DNA of 64,000 nucleotides from Plantactinospora sp040120695 (GCF_040120695.1 NZ_JBEEAC010000027.1:20912-84911), one strand, 5' to 3'. Counted from the stretch's first letter, positions 37,581 to 46,233 are shown. The notes: a model not told the origin generated them from the letters alone. Numbers and translations are program-made.

Positions 37581-39776
37581 TCAGTCCCGGAACATCCCGG
37601 CGAGCACCTCCGCGGTCCGGGCCGGGTTGGTGGCGACGAAGTAGTGGTCCCCGGGCACCATGTGCAGGCTGGCGATCCGGTCGACGGGAATCCGCGCGGT
37701 CACCGCGTCCCGGGTGCAGAGCCCGTCGTCGGTGCCGAGCAGCACGTGCACGGCCCGGGACCGTACGCCCTGGAAACCGTCCGGGGCGAGTGCGATGTCC
37801 CGGCGGAACCGGGGCAGCAGCAGTCGGGTGATCTCCTCCGGGGTGAGCCCGCTGGTCGGCAGCAGCCCGGTGCTGCGTAGCCCGGCCAGCAGCGTCTCGT
37901 CGTCGTCGGAGACCAGCGCCGACCGCTGCGCGCCGGGCACCATCGGCGGGGCGGAGAGCACCACCTGGGTGCCGTCCAGCCCGTCCCCGGCAGCGTCGGC
38001 CACCGCGGCGGCCAGCACCGCACCGAGACTGTGTCCGAACAGCACCGCCCCGTCCGACAGGTACGGCGTGCCCGCCCGCCACCAGGCGTCGGCCGCGTCG
38101 ACGATGGTGGCGCCGTCGGAGTAGGTCGCCTCGCCGGCCACCACCCGCCACGAGCCGGGCAGGTGTCGGGCGAGCCGGGTGAACGCCCCGGAGGAGCCGC
38201 CCGCGTACGGGATGCAGATCAGGGTCCGGCCGGGGCCGTCGCGCAGTACCCGCATCCGGACCGCCGCCGGCCCGTTGGCCCGGTTCCGGAGGTGGAACCG
38301 GGCGAGCTTGCCGGTCGAGGTGGTCGGCAACGCCTCGACCACCTCGACGACGGCGGGGCGCTTGTGCGGCGGCAGCCCGGCCCGGAACGCCGCCCGGGCC
38401 GCCCGGCGCAGCGTCCCCGGGTCGACGCCGGCGGCCGGCACCAGATAGGCGACCGCCTGTTCCAGCCCGGCCCGGTCCCGGCCGCCGACCACCGCGCACT
38501 GGGCGAGGCCGTCGAGGTCCCGGACCGCCGCCTCGACGTCGAGCGGCGAGACCTTGTAGCCACCGATGTTGATCAGGTCGTCGTGCCGGCAGAGGTACCG
38601 CAGCTCGCCGTCCGGCTCCCGCCGGACGATGTCGCCGGTGTACGCCCCGCCGTCGGCGAAGGTCCGCGCCGCCGACTCGGGACGGTCCAGGTATCCGGCG
38701 GCCACCGACGGGCCGGCCACGTGCAGCCGCCCCTCGGTCCCGTCCGGCACGAGCCGGCCGATGTCGTCCCGGACGGTCACCGTGGTGCCGGGTACCGGCC
38801 GGCCGGTCGAGCCGGGCTGGCTACCCCGGGTGGCGAGCACGATGTGCAACACCTCGGTCGCGCCCAGGCCGTTGACCAGCGGCACCCCGAATGTCGCGGT
38901 GAAGTCGGCGCACAGCGACGCCGGGAGGTGCTCCCCGGCCGAGACGGCGAGGCGCAGCGAGGTGAGGTCGGGTACGCCGGTCGGGTCCCTCGGGTCGCCC
39001 TGCCCGGCCCGGTCGAGCAGCGCGGCGTAGACCCGGGGCACCGCACAGAGCACGGTCGGGCGCTGCCGGGCGATCGTCGCGGCCAGCCGGTAGACGTCCG
39101 GCGGTCCCTGGTTGAGCAGTACCCCGGCGCCGGCGGCGAGCGGAAAGATCAGCGAGTTGCCGAAGCCGTACCCGAAGGAGAGCTTGGCGGTGGAGAGCAC
39201 CAGGTCGTCGGGGCCGAGGTCGAGGATCCGGCCGAAGCCCTCCAGCACCCCGGTCACGCCGGTCCCGGTGTGTAGTACCCCCTTCGGCCTGCCGGTGCTG
39301 CCCGAGGTGTACTGGATCACCACCACCTCGGACGGCGGCTGGCTCACCGGCGGCGGTGACGGTGGTGCGCCCGGGACCAGCCACTCCGGGCCGCCCCGGG
39401 GCAGTGCGAGGCCGGCCCGGTCCGCCCGGGCGCCGCCCGCCTCGTCGGCGTGCAGGAATCCGGCCCGGCAGTCCTCGGCGATGAACCCGAGTTCCGTCTC
39501 GGTCAGCATCGGGCTGACCGGTACCGCCACCGCACCCCGCCACCACAGTGCCAGGATCGCCACCGCGGTCGGCAGGTCGTCGTCGGCCACCACCAGACCC
39601 CGGGTGCCGGGGCCGACCCCCGCCTCGGCCAGCCGCGCCGCGTAGCCGCGTGCCGCCCGGTACAGCTCCGTGTAGCTGAGCTGCCCGCCCGCGCCGGTCA
39701 GGTAGGCGACCCGCTCGCCCCGACCGGACGCGAGCGCTCGCCCCACCAGCCGCTCGACGAGGTTGGCGCTCCCCAT
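37581..39776 (-). CDS. Fused acyl-AMP ligase and type II thioesterase
   Basis: This 731-residue two-domain protein has residues 1 to about 500 as an ANL-superfamily ligase closest in style to benzoate/aryl-CoA ligases: YTSGSTGRPKGV, LSFGYGFGNSLIFPL, NGLGATEVLHI, AYTGDI, NIGGYKVSP, and the catalytic Lys in TSTGKLARF. Residues about 510-731 form a type II thioesterase: IPYAGGSSGAF, nucleophile GHSLGA, late His in GDHYF. No carrier domain lies between. GGAGG precedes ATG 39776. Its start overlaps the KS-like gene by 79 bases. It may activate a starter acid onto the operon's ACP and release or proofread products (inference). Confidence 0.9.
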   Translation of the reverse strand: MGSANLVERLVGRALASGRGERVAYLTGAGGQLSYTELYRAARGYAARLAEAGVGPGTRGLVVADDDLPTAVAILALWWRGAVAVPVSPMLTETELGFIAEDCRAGFLHADEAGGARADRAGLALPRGGPEWLVPGAPPSPPPVSQPPSEVVVIQYTSGSTGRPKGVLHTGTGVTGVLEGFGRILDLGPDDLVLSTAKLSFGYGFGNSLIFPLAAGAGVLLNQGPPDVYRLAATIARQRPTVLCAVPRVYAALLDRAGQGDPRDPTGVPDLTSLRLAVSAGEHLPASLCADFTATFGVPLVNGLGATEVLHIVLATRGSQPGSTGRPVPGTTVTVRDDIGRLVPDGTEGRLHVAGPSVAAGYLDRPESAARTFADGGAYTGDIVRREPDGELRYLCRHDDLINIGGYKVSPLDVEAAVRDLDGLAQCAVVGGRDRAGLEQAVAYLVPAAGVDPGTLRRAARAAFRAGLPPHKRPAVVEVVEALPTTSTGKLARFHLRNRANGPAAVRMRVLRDGPGRTLICIPYAGGSSGAFTRLARHLPGSWRVVAGEATYSDGATIVDAADAWWRAGTPYLSDGAVLFGHSLGAVLAAAVADAAGDGLDGTQVVLSAPPMVPGAQRSALVSDDDETLLAGLRSTGLLPTSGLTPEEITRLLLPRFRRDIALAPDGFQGVRSRAVHVLLGTDDGLCTRDAVTARIPVDRIASLHMVPGDHYFVATNPARTAEVLAGMFRD

Positions 39777-40918
39777 GATGAGACCTCCAGGATGGCTGCG
39801 TTGCCAGATGGTTCGATCGCGAGCGCGAGCAGGCTGGCCGGGGCCGGGGCGCTGGCGCAGTACGCGACGGCGCAGGCCGCCGCCAGCAGGCCGCCGGCCG
39901 CCCCGAAGTCGCCGAGCGACCGTTCCAGGTGCCAGACCGGTCGGCCGCCGACCACGGCGAGTGCCTCGGCCAGCTCGGTGTCCACGGTGGAGACGATGGT
40001 GCCGACCGTTCCGGCCGGGGTACCGCCGGCCGCCGCGTCCCGCTCGGAGGCGCGGCGGACGGACGGTGCACCGGCGGACGGTCCGGCCGCACTGCCCGAT
40101 CCCGCGGGGCGGGCGGCGCGGACCAGGGCGCGGCACTGGGCCGCCAGGTCGGAGCGGTCGAGGGTGATCCGGTGGAACCGCCCCAGCCGGATGCCCGGCT
40201 CATCGTCCCGGCACGGCGACACCGCCAGGCAGGCGGCGCCCTCGGCCGCGACGAAGCCGTCGGCGAGCCCGGGCAGAGTCCACCGGCTCACCGTCGCCGA
40301 ACCGCCGACCAGGGCCCGGGCCGCCTCGCCGTCGGCGAGCAGCCGGGTCGCCTCGACCAGGGCGGTCAGGCCGGCCGCCGTACCGCCGGTCGTCGTCTCG
40401 TTCGGCCCGTCGAGTCCGAGCCGGATGGAGACGGTCGCGGCCGGCCCGTTGAACGCCGAGGCGGGACCGAGGGTCGGGCTGGTCAGCCCCGGGTCCAGGG
40501 TGGCGGCCTCGACGCAGAGGGCGGCGTACTCGGCCAGTCCCGCACTCGAACTGGCCCAGAGCACCGCGGCCGGACCGGTCTGGACGGGGTCGTCCGGCGA
40601 CGTCGCGAGCCACGGGTCGGGCGGATGGTCGGGCGGGGTTGGATATGCCTCGGCGGCGGCGGCCAGCGCGAGCAGGGACTCGGCGGGGACGGCCCGCAGG
40701 CCCCGCCCGGCGACGGCGGTCGGGATCCGGGGCGGAACCGGGGCGTGCGTCCGCCGGTCGAGCGGGGCGAGGTCGGTGTCCGGGGCGGTGAAGCGGCGTA
40801 CCGGCGCCGGCGGCAGGGGTGCGCCGTCGACCACCCGGGCCAGCTCCGCCGCGTCGGCCACGCCGGGCAGCCGCAGCCCCAGGCCGCGTACGGCCAGACA
40901 GGCGTCAACCGGCGGCAC
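39698..40918 (-). CDS. Ketosynthase-like protein without the catalytic residues (CLF-like)
   Basis: This 406-residue protein has the thiolase/ketosynthase fold but not the active site. In the alignment I can make by eye, GPNETTTGGTAAGLTALVEA replaces the usual GPN..STACASG segment, with Thr in place of the nucleophilic Cys. A later RSLGDFGAAGG segment has Asp where active enzymes have His. Such proteins act as chain-length factors paired with an active KS. It starts with GTG, overlapping the KS stop by 14 bases, and its 3' end overlaps the ligase. The C-terminal tail is Ser/Gly/Trp-rich. It probably forms a heterodimer with the KS at 40905-42173. Confidence 0.82.
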   Translation of the reverse strand: MPPVDACLAVRGLGLRLPGVADAAELARVVDGAPLPPAPVRRFTAPDTDLAPLDRRTHAPVPPRIPTAVAGRGLRAVPAESLLALAAAAEAYPTPPDHPPDPWLATSPDDPVQTGPAAVLWASSSAGLAEYAALCVEAATLDPGLTSPTLGPASAFNGPAATVSIRLGLDGPNETTTGGTAAGLTALVEATRLLADGEAARALVGGSATVSRWTLPGLADGFVAAEGAACLAVSPCRDDEPGIRLGRFHRITLDRSDLAAQCRALVRAARPAGSGSAAGPSAGAPSVRRASERDAAAGGTPAGTVGTIVSTVDTELAEALAVVGGRPVWHLERSLGDFGAAGGLLAAACAVAYCASAPAPASLLALAIEPSGNAAILEVSSWGAPTSSSGWWGERSRPVGASGSPT

Positions 40919-42173
40919 GGTCGGCCTTTCCGAGCAGTACGGTCGAGACGCCGCCGCCGAAGCCGAACGCCTGGCTCAGCACGACCCCGACCGGAGCCGG
41001 CCGGCCGGCCGGCTCGACCAGGTCGATGCCGCCGCAGGCCGGGTCGGGTTCGATCAGGGTGACGTTGCCCGGCACCAGGTCGGCGCCGAGCGCGTGCACC
41101 GCGACGATCGCCTCCAGGACGGCGGCGGCCCCCTCGGCGTGCCCGAGCTGCCCCTTCACCGAGGAGACCACCGGTCGGCGGCGGCCGGCCAGCGCCTTGG
41201 CCACCGCCCGCGCCTCGATCCCGTCACTGGCCTGGGTGCCGGTGCCGTGTGCGCAGACCCAGTCGACGTCGTCGCTGGTCAGCCCGGCTCGGTCGAGGCA
41301 ACCGTGGATGGTCGACACCAGGCCGTTGCCGTCCGGGTGCGGCTGGGTGGGGTTGTGCGCGTCGGCCGCGGCGGCGCAGCCGAGTAGCCGGGCCAGTGCC
41401 CGCCCGCCCCGGGCCGCCACCCGGTCGGCCCGCTCCAGGACCAGCACTCCGGCGCCCTCGCCCGGGATGGTGCCCCGGCGGTGCACGTCGAACGGTCGCA
41501 CGGTGTCGACCGCGAGCGCGCGCAGCGAGGTGAACATGGCGAGGATCTCCAGGGAGAGTTCGGAGACGCCGCCGCAGACCGCTACGTCGACCTCGTCGGC
41601 CGCGACCGCCCGGGCTCCGGCGGCGATCGCGCTGTTTCCGGCCGCGCAGCCGGGTGCGAACAGCGCCGTCGGGCCGGTTACCGTGACCACCTCGCGCAGG
41701 ATGTCCAGCAGTGTGTCCGGCCGGGCCCAGCCCTGGCCCGGCACGTCGAGCCGACGCGTCCCGATCCCCCGGTCCAGGATCGGCCGGGTGGCCATCACGG
41801 TGCCGGCGAAGACGCCCAACCGGTGCGCCCGGCTCCGTTCCGGCACTCCGGCGTTCCGGAGCGCCTCCAGTGCGGCGACCGCGAGGAACCGGGCGGCCAG
41901 GGATTCGTGGCCGGGAACCATCGCGTCGAGGTCCACGACCGCGCCGGCCGGCACCTCGGCGCCGCATCGGGCCGGGTAGCGGGACATGTCGAACCGGGCC
42001 ACCGGGCCGGTCAGCACCCGCCGCTCGGTCACCGCCGTCCAGAGCGCGTCCGCGCCGAGGCCGGCGGCGGAGACCGCACCGACTCCGGAGATCACCACGG
42101 CCGGGCGTCCGGGCCGGGTCCGGTCACGGGCCAACGGAGATGCCCCGATCCCGGAGTACGGCGAGGGTGTCAC
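40905..42173 (-). CDS. Beta-ketoacyl synthase (FabF/KS-alpha type)
   Basis: This 422-residue ketosynthase has the full catalytic set: Cys in APGCAAGNSAIA, His in AHGTGT, and the Lys/His segment VKGQLGHAEGA. It should perform decarboxylative condensation on ACP-bound acyl chains. The GTG start at 42173 has AGGA just upstream and overlaps the ACP gene by 50 bases, an unusually long overlap; a shorter form is possible. With the ACP, the Cys-less partner and the ligase it makes a compact type II operon. It is too divergent from FabF at its N-terminus to be assumed housekeeping. Confidence 0.9.
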   Translation of the reverse strand: MTPSPYSGIGASPLARDRTRPGRPAVVISGVGAVSAAGLGADALWTAVTERRVLTGPVARFDMSRYPARCGAEVPAGAVVDLDAMVPGHESLAARFLAVAALEALRNAGVPERSRAHRLGVFAGTVMATRPILDRGIGTRRLDVPGQGWARPDTLLDILREVVTVTGPTALFAPGCAAGNSAIAAGARAVAADEVDVAVCGGVSELSLEILAMFTSLRALAVDTVRPFDVHRRGTIPGEGAGVLVLERADRVAARGGRALARLLGCAAAADAHNPTQPHPDGNGLVSTIHGCLDRAGLTSDDVDWVCAHGTGTQASDGIEARAVAKALAGRRRPVVSSVKGQLGHAEGAAAVLEAIVAVHALGADLVPGNVTLIEPDPACGGIDLVEPAGRPAPVGVVLSQAFGFGGGVSTVLLGKADRAAG

Positions 42174-42384
42174 CGAAGTCCTGGAGTCCGGCCGCCTCCT
42201 CGTCGGTCAGCCGTACGCCGAGCTGCCGCTCGATCCGCACGACGAATTCGACCTTCTGCACGGAGTCGATTCCGAGATCCTCGTAGAAGGCCGCGCCCTC
42301 GGTGATCTCGTCCGGGTCGACCTCGAAGATCTCCGCCGCCAGGTCCCGCAGAACGGCGGTCGACACCCTGTCTCGCTGCGCCAA
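42124..42384 (-). CDS. Acyl carrier protein
   Basis: This 86-residue acidic carrier protein has the phosphopantetheine site in LGIDSVQKVEFV and the usual four-helix pattern (LRDLAAEIFEVDPDEI, then EDLGIDS). The TTG start at 42384 is supported by AAGGGAG about nine bases upstream, with no better ATG. It is the first gene of the four-gene operon running to 37581 and would carry the growing acyl chain. Confidence 0.92.
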   Translation of the reverse strand: MAQRDRVSTAVLRDLAAEIFEVDPDEITEGAAFYEDLGIDSVQKVEFVVRIERQLGVRLTDEEAAGLQDFGDTLAVLRDRGISVGP

Positions 42385-42446
42385 GTCCGGCTCCCTTCCC
42401 GATCACCGCTCGCCACGTTTCGTGGAACTTGCGGGTGGGCTCACAG

Positions 42447-42569
42447 TGAAGTTTTCCAGGAAGGAAACGACGCGGGAATCGCTGGAGATGCGACCGAATA
42501 GCTTGTTCACGCCAACCGAACAGCTCGTTACCGCAACCCGATCAGGTCGGCAGGGAACGGAAAACTTCA
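42447..42569. promoter_or_regulatory. Promoter region of the ACP-KS operon with a distant inverted repeat
   Basis: TGAAGTTTTCC (42447-42457) and GGAAAACTTCA (42559-42569) are perfect 11-bp inverted repeats about 100 bases apart. A second imperfect dyad, AGCTTGTTC/GAACAGCT, lies between them. The stretch is visibly less GC-rich than its surroundings. It looks like a regulated promoter with paired operators; the regulator is unknown. Confidence 0.55.
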
Positions 42570-42654
42570 TATCGTCACCGGACGATCTTTCGGCGTCGGA
42601 TGATGGCCGGTTCGGCGGCAGACATTGTCGTTGATCACTCGCAGCTGATCGGAT

Positions 42655-43770
42655 TCATGTCGGCATGGGCAGCAGCGCCACCGGACCGGCGTCGATACCG
42701 ATCCGGAGCAGGGCGTACGGACGGCGGCGCCGGTCCACCCCGCCGGAGTAGTCGGGCTGGCGGTGGAGCTGGTTGGCGGTGACGTAGAGGTACCCGTCGG
42801 CGCCAACGGACAGGGTGTCCGGCCAGAGCAGGCGCGGGTCGTGTACCACGGTCTCGAACCGGCCGTCCGGGTGCCGGCGCAGGATGGCGTTCTGCTCGTA
42901 GGCGGTGAGGTAGAGCCGGCCCGCGTCGTCGCTCTCCAGACCGTCGGAGCCGGACCCCTTGTCGCCCTCGTCGCGGACCGTCGCCGCCACCTCTGCGTCG
43001 TCCAGGGACCGGTCGACGAGTGCGTCCACCGAGACGCTGAAGAGCCGGCGGGAGGCGAGCGGGCAGTAGTAGAGGCGGCTGCCGTCGGCCGAGATCGCGA
43101 TCCCGTCGGAGCCCATGGCGACCGGGCTCGGCGGCCCGTCTGGTGGGCAGACCAGGAACGGCCGCCCCTCGACCAGGGGACGGAAGGTGGTCAGCGGTTC
43201 GGCCTTGGTGGAGGGATGGTCGTGCAGCCGGCGCCAGGCCGTCCCGCTGGCCAGGTCCACCACCACGATCCCGTTCGGGCCGGAGGTGGACGAGTCGGTG
43301 ATGAACGCCGCGCCGGCTGAGCGGCGGCGCAGGTCGAACCGGACGTCGTTGAGATACGAGGTGGGCAGCGCCACGTCGGCGGAGAAGACGATCGTCTGGG
43401 TGACCAGGTCGGTGTCGAGGTCGACGCAGACCAGCTTGGGACCACCGTGGCGGGTCGGCTGGAACTTCGGGCTGCCGGTGTCGAGGATCCAGAGCCGGTC
43501 GGTCGGGTCGACGACGACGCTCTGCACCGAGACCAAGGAGCCGGCGTCGTCGTCGCCGGCCGGATTGTTCCAGTCCCGATCCGGATAGGGCACGCAGGTG
43601 CCCTCGCGCAGTTCGGCGACGGTGGCGTCGACCTGGTCTCCCCAGCGCGGGAAGTTGACGAAGATCCTTCCCTGCCGGGAGACGGTCACCCCGGTCGGCA
43701 TGGCACCGGAGAAGGTGTGCACCGTCTCCAGTCGGCCGAGCGGCTCGTCGCTGGTCAGTTCGTCGCTCAT
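42655..43770 (-). CDS. Major royal jelly / yellow-family beta-propeller protein
   Basis: This 371-residue protein resembles the MRJP/yellow family: GVTVSRQGRIFVNFPRWGD near the start, then VDPTDRLWILDTGSP, GIVVVDLASGTAWR, and SDGLESDDAGRLYLTAYEQNAI. These are repeated blades of a beta-propeller. There is no signal peptide, so it is probably cytoplasmic. ATG 43770 is chosen because the family homology begins shortly after it. Bacterial members are of unknown function, some possibly lactonase-like. It lies upstream of the ACP operon on the same strand, with 270 bases between. Confidence 0.85.
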   Translation of the reverse strand: MSDELTSDEPLGRLETVHTFSGAMPTGVTVSRQGRIFVNFPRWGDQVDATVAELREGTCVPYPDRDWNNPAGDDDAGSLVSVQSVVVDPTDRLWILDTGSPKFQPTRHGGPKLVCVDLDTDLVTQTIVFSADVALPTSYLNDVRFDLRRRSAGAAFITDSSTSGPNGIVVVDLASGTAWRRLHDHPSTKAEPLTTFRPLVEGRPFLVCPPDGPPSPVAMGSDGIAISADGSRLYYCPLASRRLFSVSVDALVDRSLDDAEVAATVRDEGDKGSGSDGLESDDAGRLYLTAYEQNAILRRHPDGRFETVVHDPRLLWPDTLSVGADGYLYVTANQLHRQPDYSGGVDRRRRPYALLRIGIDAGPVALLPMPT

Positions 43771-44015
43771 CCGCACCCCCCGTGGCCCGCCCGCACACCG
43801 GCCGGTCGAGCCGGCGACCGGCTCGACCACCCCGCCACTGTAAGCCGAACTACTGGGCTGAATGCTTGAATAGCCGGATTTACCTGGACATCACCGGACC
43901 AGTCGCCACCGAATCGAAGGACACAGCCGCACATCGATGTAGAAGTCTTTCCAAGAGGGCTCGTGATTGGTTAAATACCTTCAACTTTCGCCCGCCTGCG
44001 CCGAAGGACTCTTCG

Positions 44016-44954
44016 ATGAAGACCGGATACGTACGAAGCCTGGCCAGCCTTGCCGCGGCCGCGCTCGCCGCCCCGATCCTGCTGACGGCCACCCCCGCCA
44101 GCGCCGCGACGGTAACCGTCGACAACGCCAGCGCCGACCGCTTCACCGCCAGCGCCAACTGGGGCACCTCCACCTGGTCCGCCGACCGGCAGGGCCCCGA
44201 CTACCGGTACGCCACCCCCGACACCACCGCCAGCGACGCCGCCTGGTTCAAGGTCGACGTGCCCAGCGCCGGCAGCTACCTGGTCGAGGTCTTCTACCCG
44301 GCCGACCCCGGCTACAACAACGCCACCCCGTTCGTCGTCGCCACGACCAGCGGCAACCAGACCGTCCCGGTCAACCAGCGGGTCAACGGCGGCCAGTGGG
44401 TCAGCCTCGGCACCTTCTCGCTCGCCGCCGGGGACTACAACGCGGTCGGGGTCAGCCGGTGGACCAGCGGCACCGGATACGTCGTCGCCGACGCGGTCCG
44501 GATCACCACCGCCACCGATGGCGGCACCAGCTTCTCGTTGCCGCTGCCCCGGACCGCGCTGCCGCGCAGCGAGTACGACGACCCGCACCACGACTACGCG
44601 GCGATCGACCTGCCGGTGCCGACCGGTACGGCCGCGTACGCCGTCCGGGCCGGCACCGTGGTCCGGATCGACGACAGCAGCTGTGGCCGGGGCATCAACC
44701 TGACCGGCACCGACGGGGCGATCTACACATACTGCCACTTCTCCGCCTGGTCGGTGTCGACCGGTGCCACCGTCACCGCCGGGCAGCGGATCGGCTCGAC
44801 CGGCAACACCGGCAACTCGACCGGTCCGCACCTGCACTTCGGCATCCGGACCGGCAGCACCCGCCGCTGCCCGCAGCCCTTCCTGCTCGCCCTCTACGAC
44901 GGCGTCACCCCGCCCGCCGCCAGCAGCCTGCCCACCAGCGGCTGCAGCTACTGA
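44016..44954 (+). CDS. Secreted M23 metallopeptidase with N-terminal golvesin-like domain
   Basis: This 312-residue secreted protein has a signal peptide (to about residue 30, ASA cleavage region), then a golvesin C-terminal-like beta domain (residues about 32-165, with AAWFKVDVPSAGSYLVEVFYP). The C-terminal M23 LytM-type domain has zinc ligands seen in HHDYAAIDLP and GPHLHFG. It probably cuts peptidoglycan cross-bridges or a related peptide. ATG 44016 follows GAAGGAC. It is followed by a very strong hairpin terminator. The upstream 245 bases are relatively AT-rich and hold its promoter, but I see no known riboswitch in them. Confidence 0.92.
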   Translation: MKTGYVRSLASLAAAALAAPILLTATPASAATVTVDNASADRFTASANWGTSTWSADRQGPDYRYATPDTTASDAAWFKVDVPSAGSYLVEVFYPADPGYNNATPFVVATTSGNQTVPVNQRVNGGQWVSLGTFSLAAGDYNAVGVSRWTSGTGYVVADAVRITTATDGGTSFSLPLPRTALPRSEYDDPHHDYAAIDLPVPTGTAAYAVRAGTVVRIDDSSCGRGINLTGTDGAIYTYCHFSAWSVSTGATVTAGQRIGSTGNTGNSTGPHLHFGIRTGSTRRCPQPFLLALYDGVTPPAASSLPTSGCSY

Positions 44955-44960
44955 ACCAGG

Positions 44961-45010
44961 GGGCAAGGGCCCCGGCTCCACAGTTCCCGGTGGAGCCGGG
45001 GCCCTTGCCC
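44961..45010. terminator. Perfect 21-bp-stem terminator
   Basis: Positions 44961-44981 and 44990-45010 are exact reverse complements with an 8-base loop, directly after the M23 peptidase stop. It probably serves both converging genes. Confidence 0.92.
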
Positions 45011-45110
45011 GACCGGCACACCCCCGCAGGGTCGCGGGCGACCGGCACGTCCCTTCAGCGTTCTGGGGCGACCGGCACATCCCTTCAGCGTTTGCGGGCT
45101 ACCAGCACGT
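45011..45110. repeat. 30-bp degenerate tandem repeat running into a gene's 3' end
   Basis: GACCGGCAC-type words recur at 45011, 45040, 45070 and (as TACCAGCAC) 45100. The last unit is the coding end of the methyltransferase gene, including its stop, and the outer units repeat that end with changes. Confidence 0.8.
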
Positions 45111-46119
45111 CCCGGACGATCGCCTGGTCGACCCGGTGGGTGAACTCCAGGTACGGGCCGTCGGCCAGCACCTCCAGGCCGGCATCGGCGAGGATCTCGG
45201 CCGCGGTGTCCCGGCGGGCCACCTGGGTGTTCCAGGCGATGCCGAGCGCCCCACCGGGCCGGAGCAGCTCGACCCAGACCGGCACCGCCTCGGCGAGCAG
45301 CGCGAGCGGACTCCGGGCCAGCCCTCGGCCGGCGCTGCGGCTACCGTGCTGTACGCCGTACGGGGCGTCGGTCACCAACAGGTCCTGGGTGCCGGGCCGG
45401 AAGAACTCGGCACTGCGGACGGTGTCCGCCTGTACCACGTGCAGCCGCTGGGTCAGGCCCGCCCGGTAGGACTCCTTGTCGGCGGCGAGGTCGACCTGCA
45501 ACCGCCGGGCCACCACCTGCCGGTTGCGGCGTACCGGCCCGAACTCGGCCCGGTGCTTCACCCGCTTGCGTTTCAACCAGGTCTGGATGTACGTCGCGTA
45601 CGCCTCGAAGTCCGTCCGGTCGTGGTCCACCCCCGCGGCGTCGTACCCGTACATCAGCCCCTGGTTCAGGGTGGTGCCCCGGCCGCAGAGCGGGTCGAGC
45701 ACCCGGAACTTGCGGTCCAGCATCTGCGGGGCGAAGTCCGAGGCGAGCATCGTCACGTTGAGCAGCAGCTTGGTGAACTGCTCGTTCGTCTTGCCCGGAT
45801 ACTTCGGGATGGTCAGCAGGTCGTCGTCGAACCGGTCCAGCCGGCGCAGCTCGATTGGCCGGAGCAGCCCGTCGACGACCTCGAACAACACGTAGACCGA
45901 CGACAGGTTGGCCAGGTACGCGACGTCACGCCCGTCGAGCTGGTCGGCGGTGAAGGTGACGTAGCGGACGCCCCCGAACACGGTCTCGGTGATGTCGTGC
46001 AGCCGGCCGCCGAGTACGGCCCGGTCGAAGATCGCCAATTCGGCCCGGGTCAGCGTCACCGAGGCGTCCGCGTAGACCCGGTTCGACGACGGGGAGATCA
46101 ACAATGCGTACTGGCTCAT
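45085..46119 (-). CDS. TRM11-like SAM-dependent nucleic-acid methyltransferase
   Basis: This 344-residue protein has a class I methyltransferase core: SAM motif LDPLCGRGTTLNQGL around residue 140 and the catalytic DAPYG motif around residue 250, the DPPY-like form seen in TRM11/TrmG10 tRNA guanine-N2 methyltransferases and some DNA methyltransferases. The N-terminal 130 residues do not show a clear THUMP domain. ATG 46119 follows GGAAGGAC. tRNA modification is the best guess; DNA is an alternative. Confidence 0.85.
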   Translation of the reverse strand: MSQYALLISPSSNRVYADASVTLTRAELAIFDRAVLGGRLHDITETVFGGVRYVTFTADQLDGRDVAYLANLSSVYVLFEVVDGLLRPIELRRLDRFDDDLLTIPKYPGKTNEQFTKLLLNVTMLASDFAPQMLDRKFRVLDPLCGRGTTLNQGLMYGYDAAGVDHDRTDFEAYATYIQTWLKRKRVKHRAEFGPVRRNRQVVARRLQVDLAADKESYRAGLTQRLHVVQADTVRSAEFFRPGTQDLLVTDAPYGVQHGSRSAGRGLARSPLALLAEAVPVWVELLRPGGALGIAWNTQVARRDTAAEILADAGLEVLADGPYLEFTHRVDQAIVRDVLVARKR

Positions 46120-46186
46120 CTGTCCTTCCGGCGGTTCGCACGCTCGACCGGTAGATGGTAGACGGCGGCAAGGCCCGGGACCCGCT

Positions 46187-46218
46187 CCGGGCGGTGCTGT
46201 TCCCCCAGCACCGCCCGG
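46187..46218. terminator. Hairpin terminator of the Hsp70 gene
   Basis: A perfect 13-bp stem (46187-46199 with 46206-46218) and 6-base loop lie 16 bases past the minus-strand Hsp70 stop. Confidence 0.82.
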
Positions 46219-46233
46219 TGGTCGGGCGTGCCG

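Noticed and set aside
43771..44015. A riboswitch upstream of the M23 peptidase gene
   Set aside because: Cyclic-di-AMP riboswitches often precede such genes, but I could not find the conserved core in this AT-richer leader.
45011..45110. A CRISPR array
   Set aside because: The 30-bp units follow each other without spacers and match the neighbouring gene end, so they are a tandem duplication.
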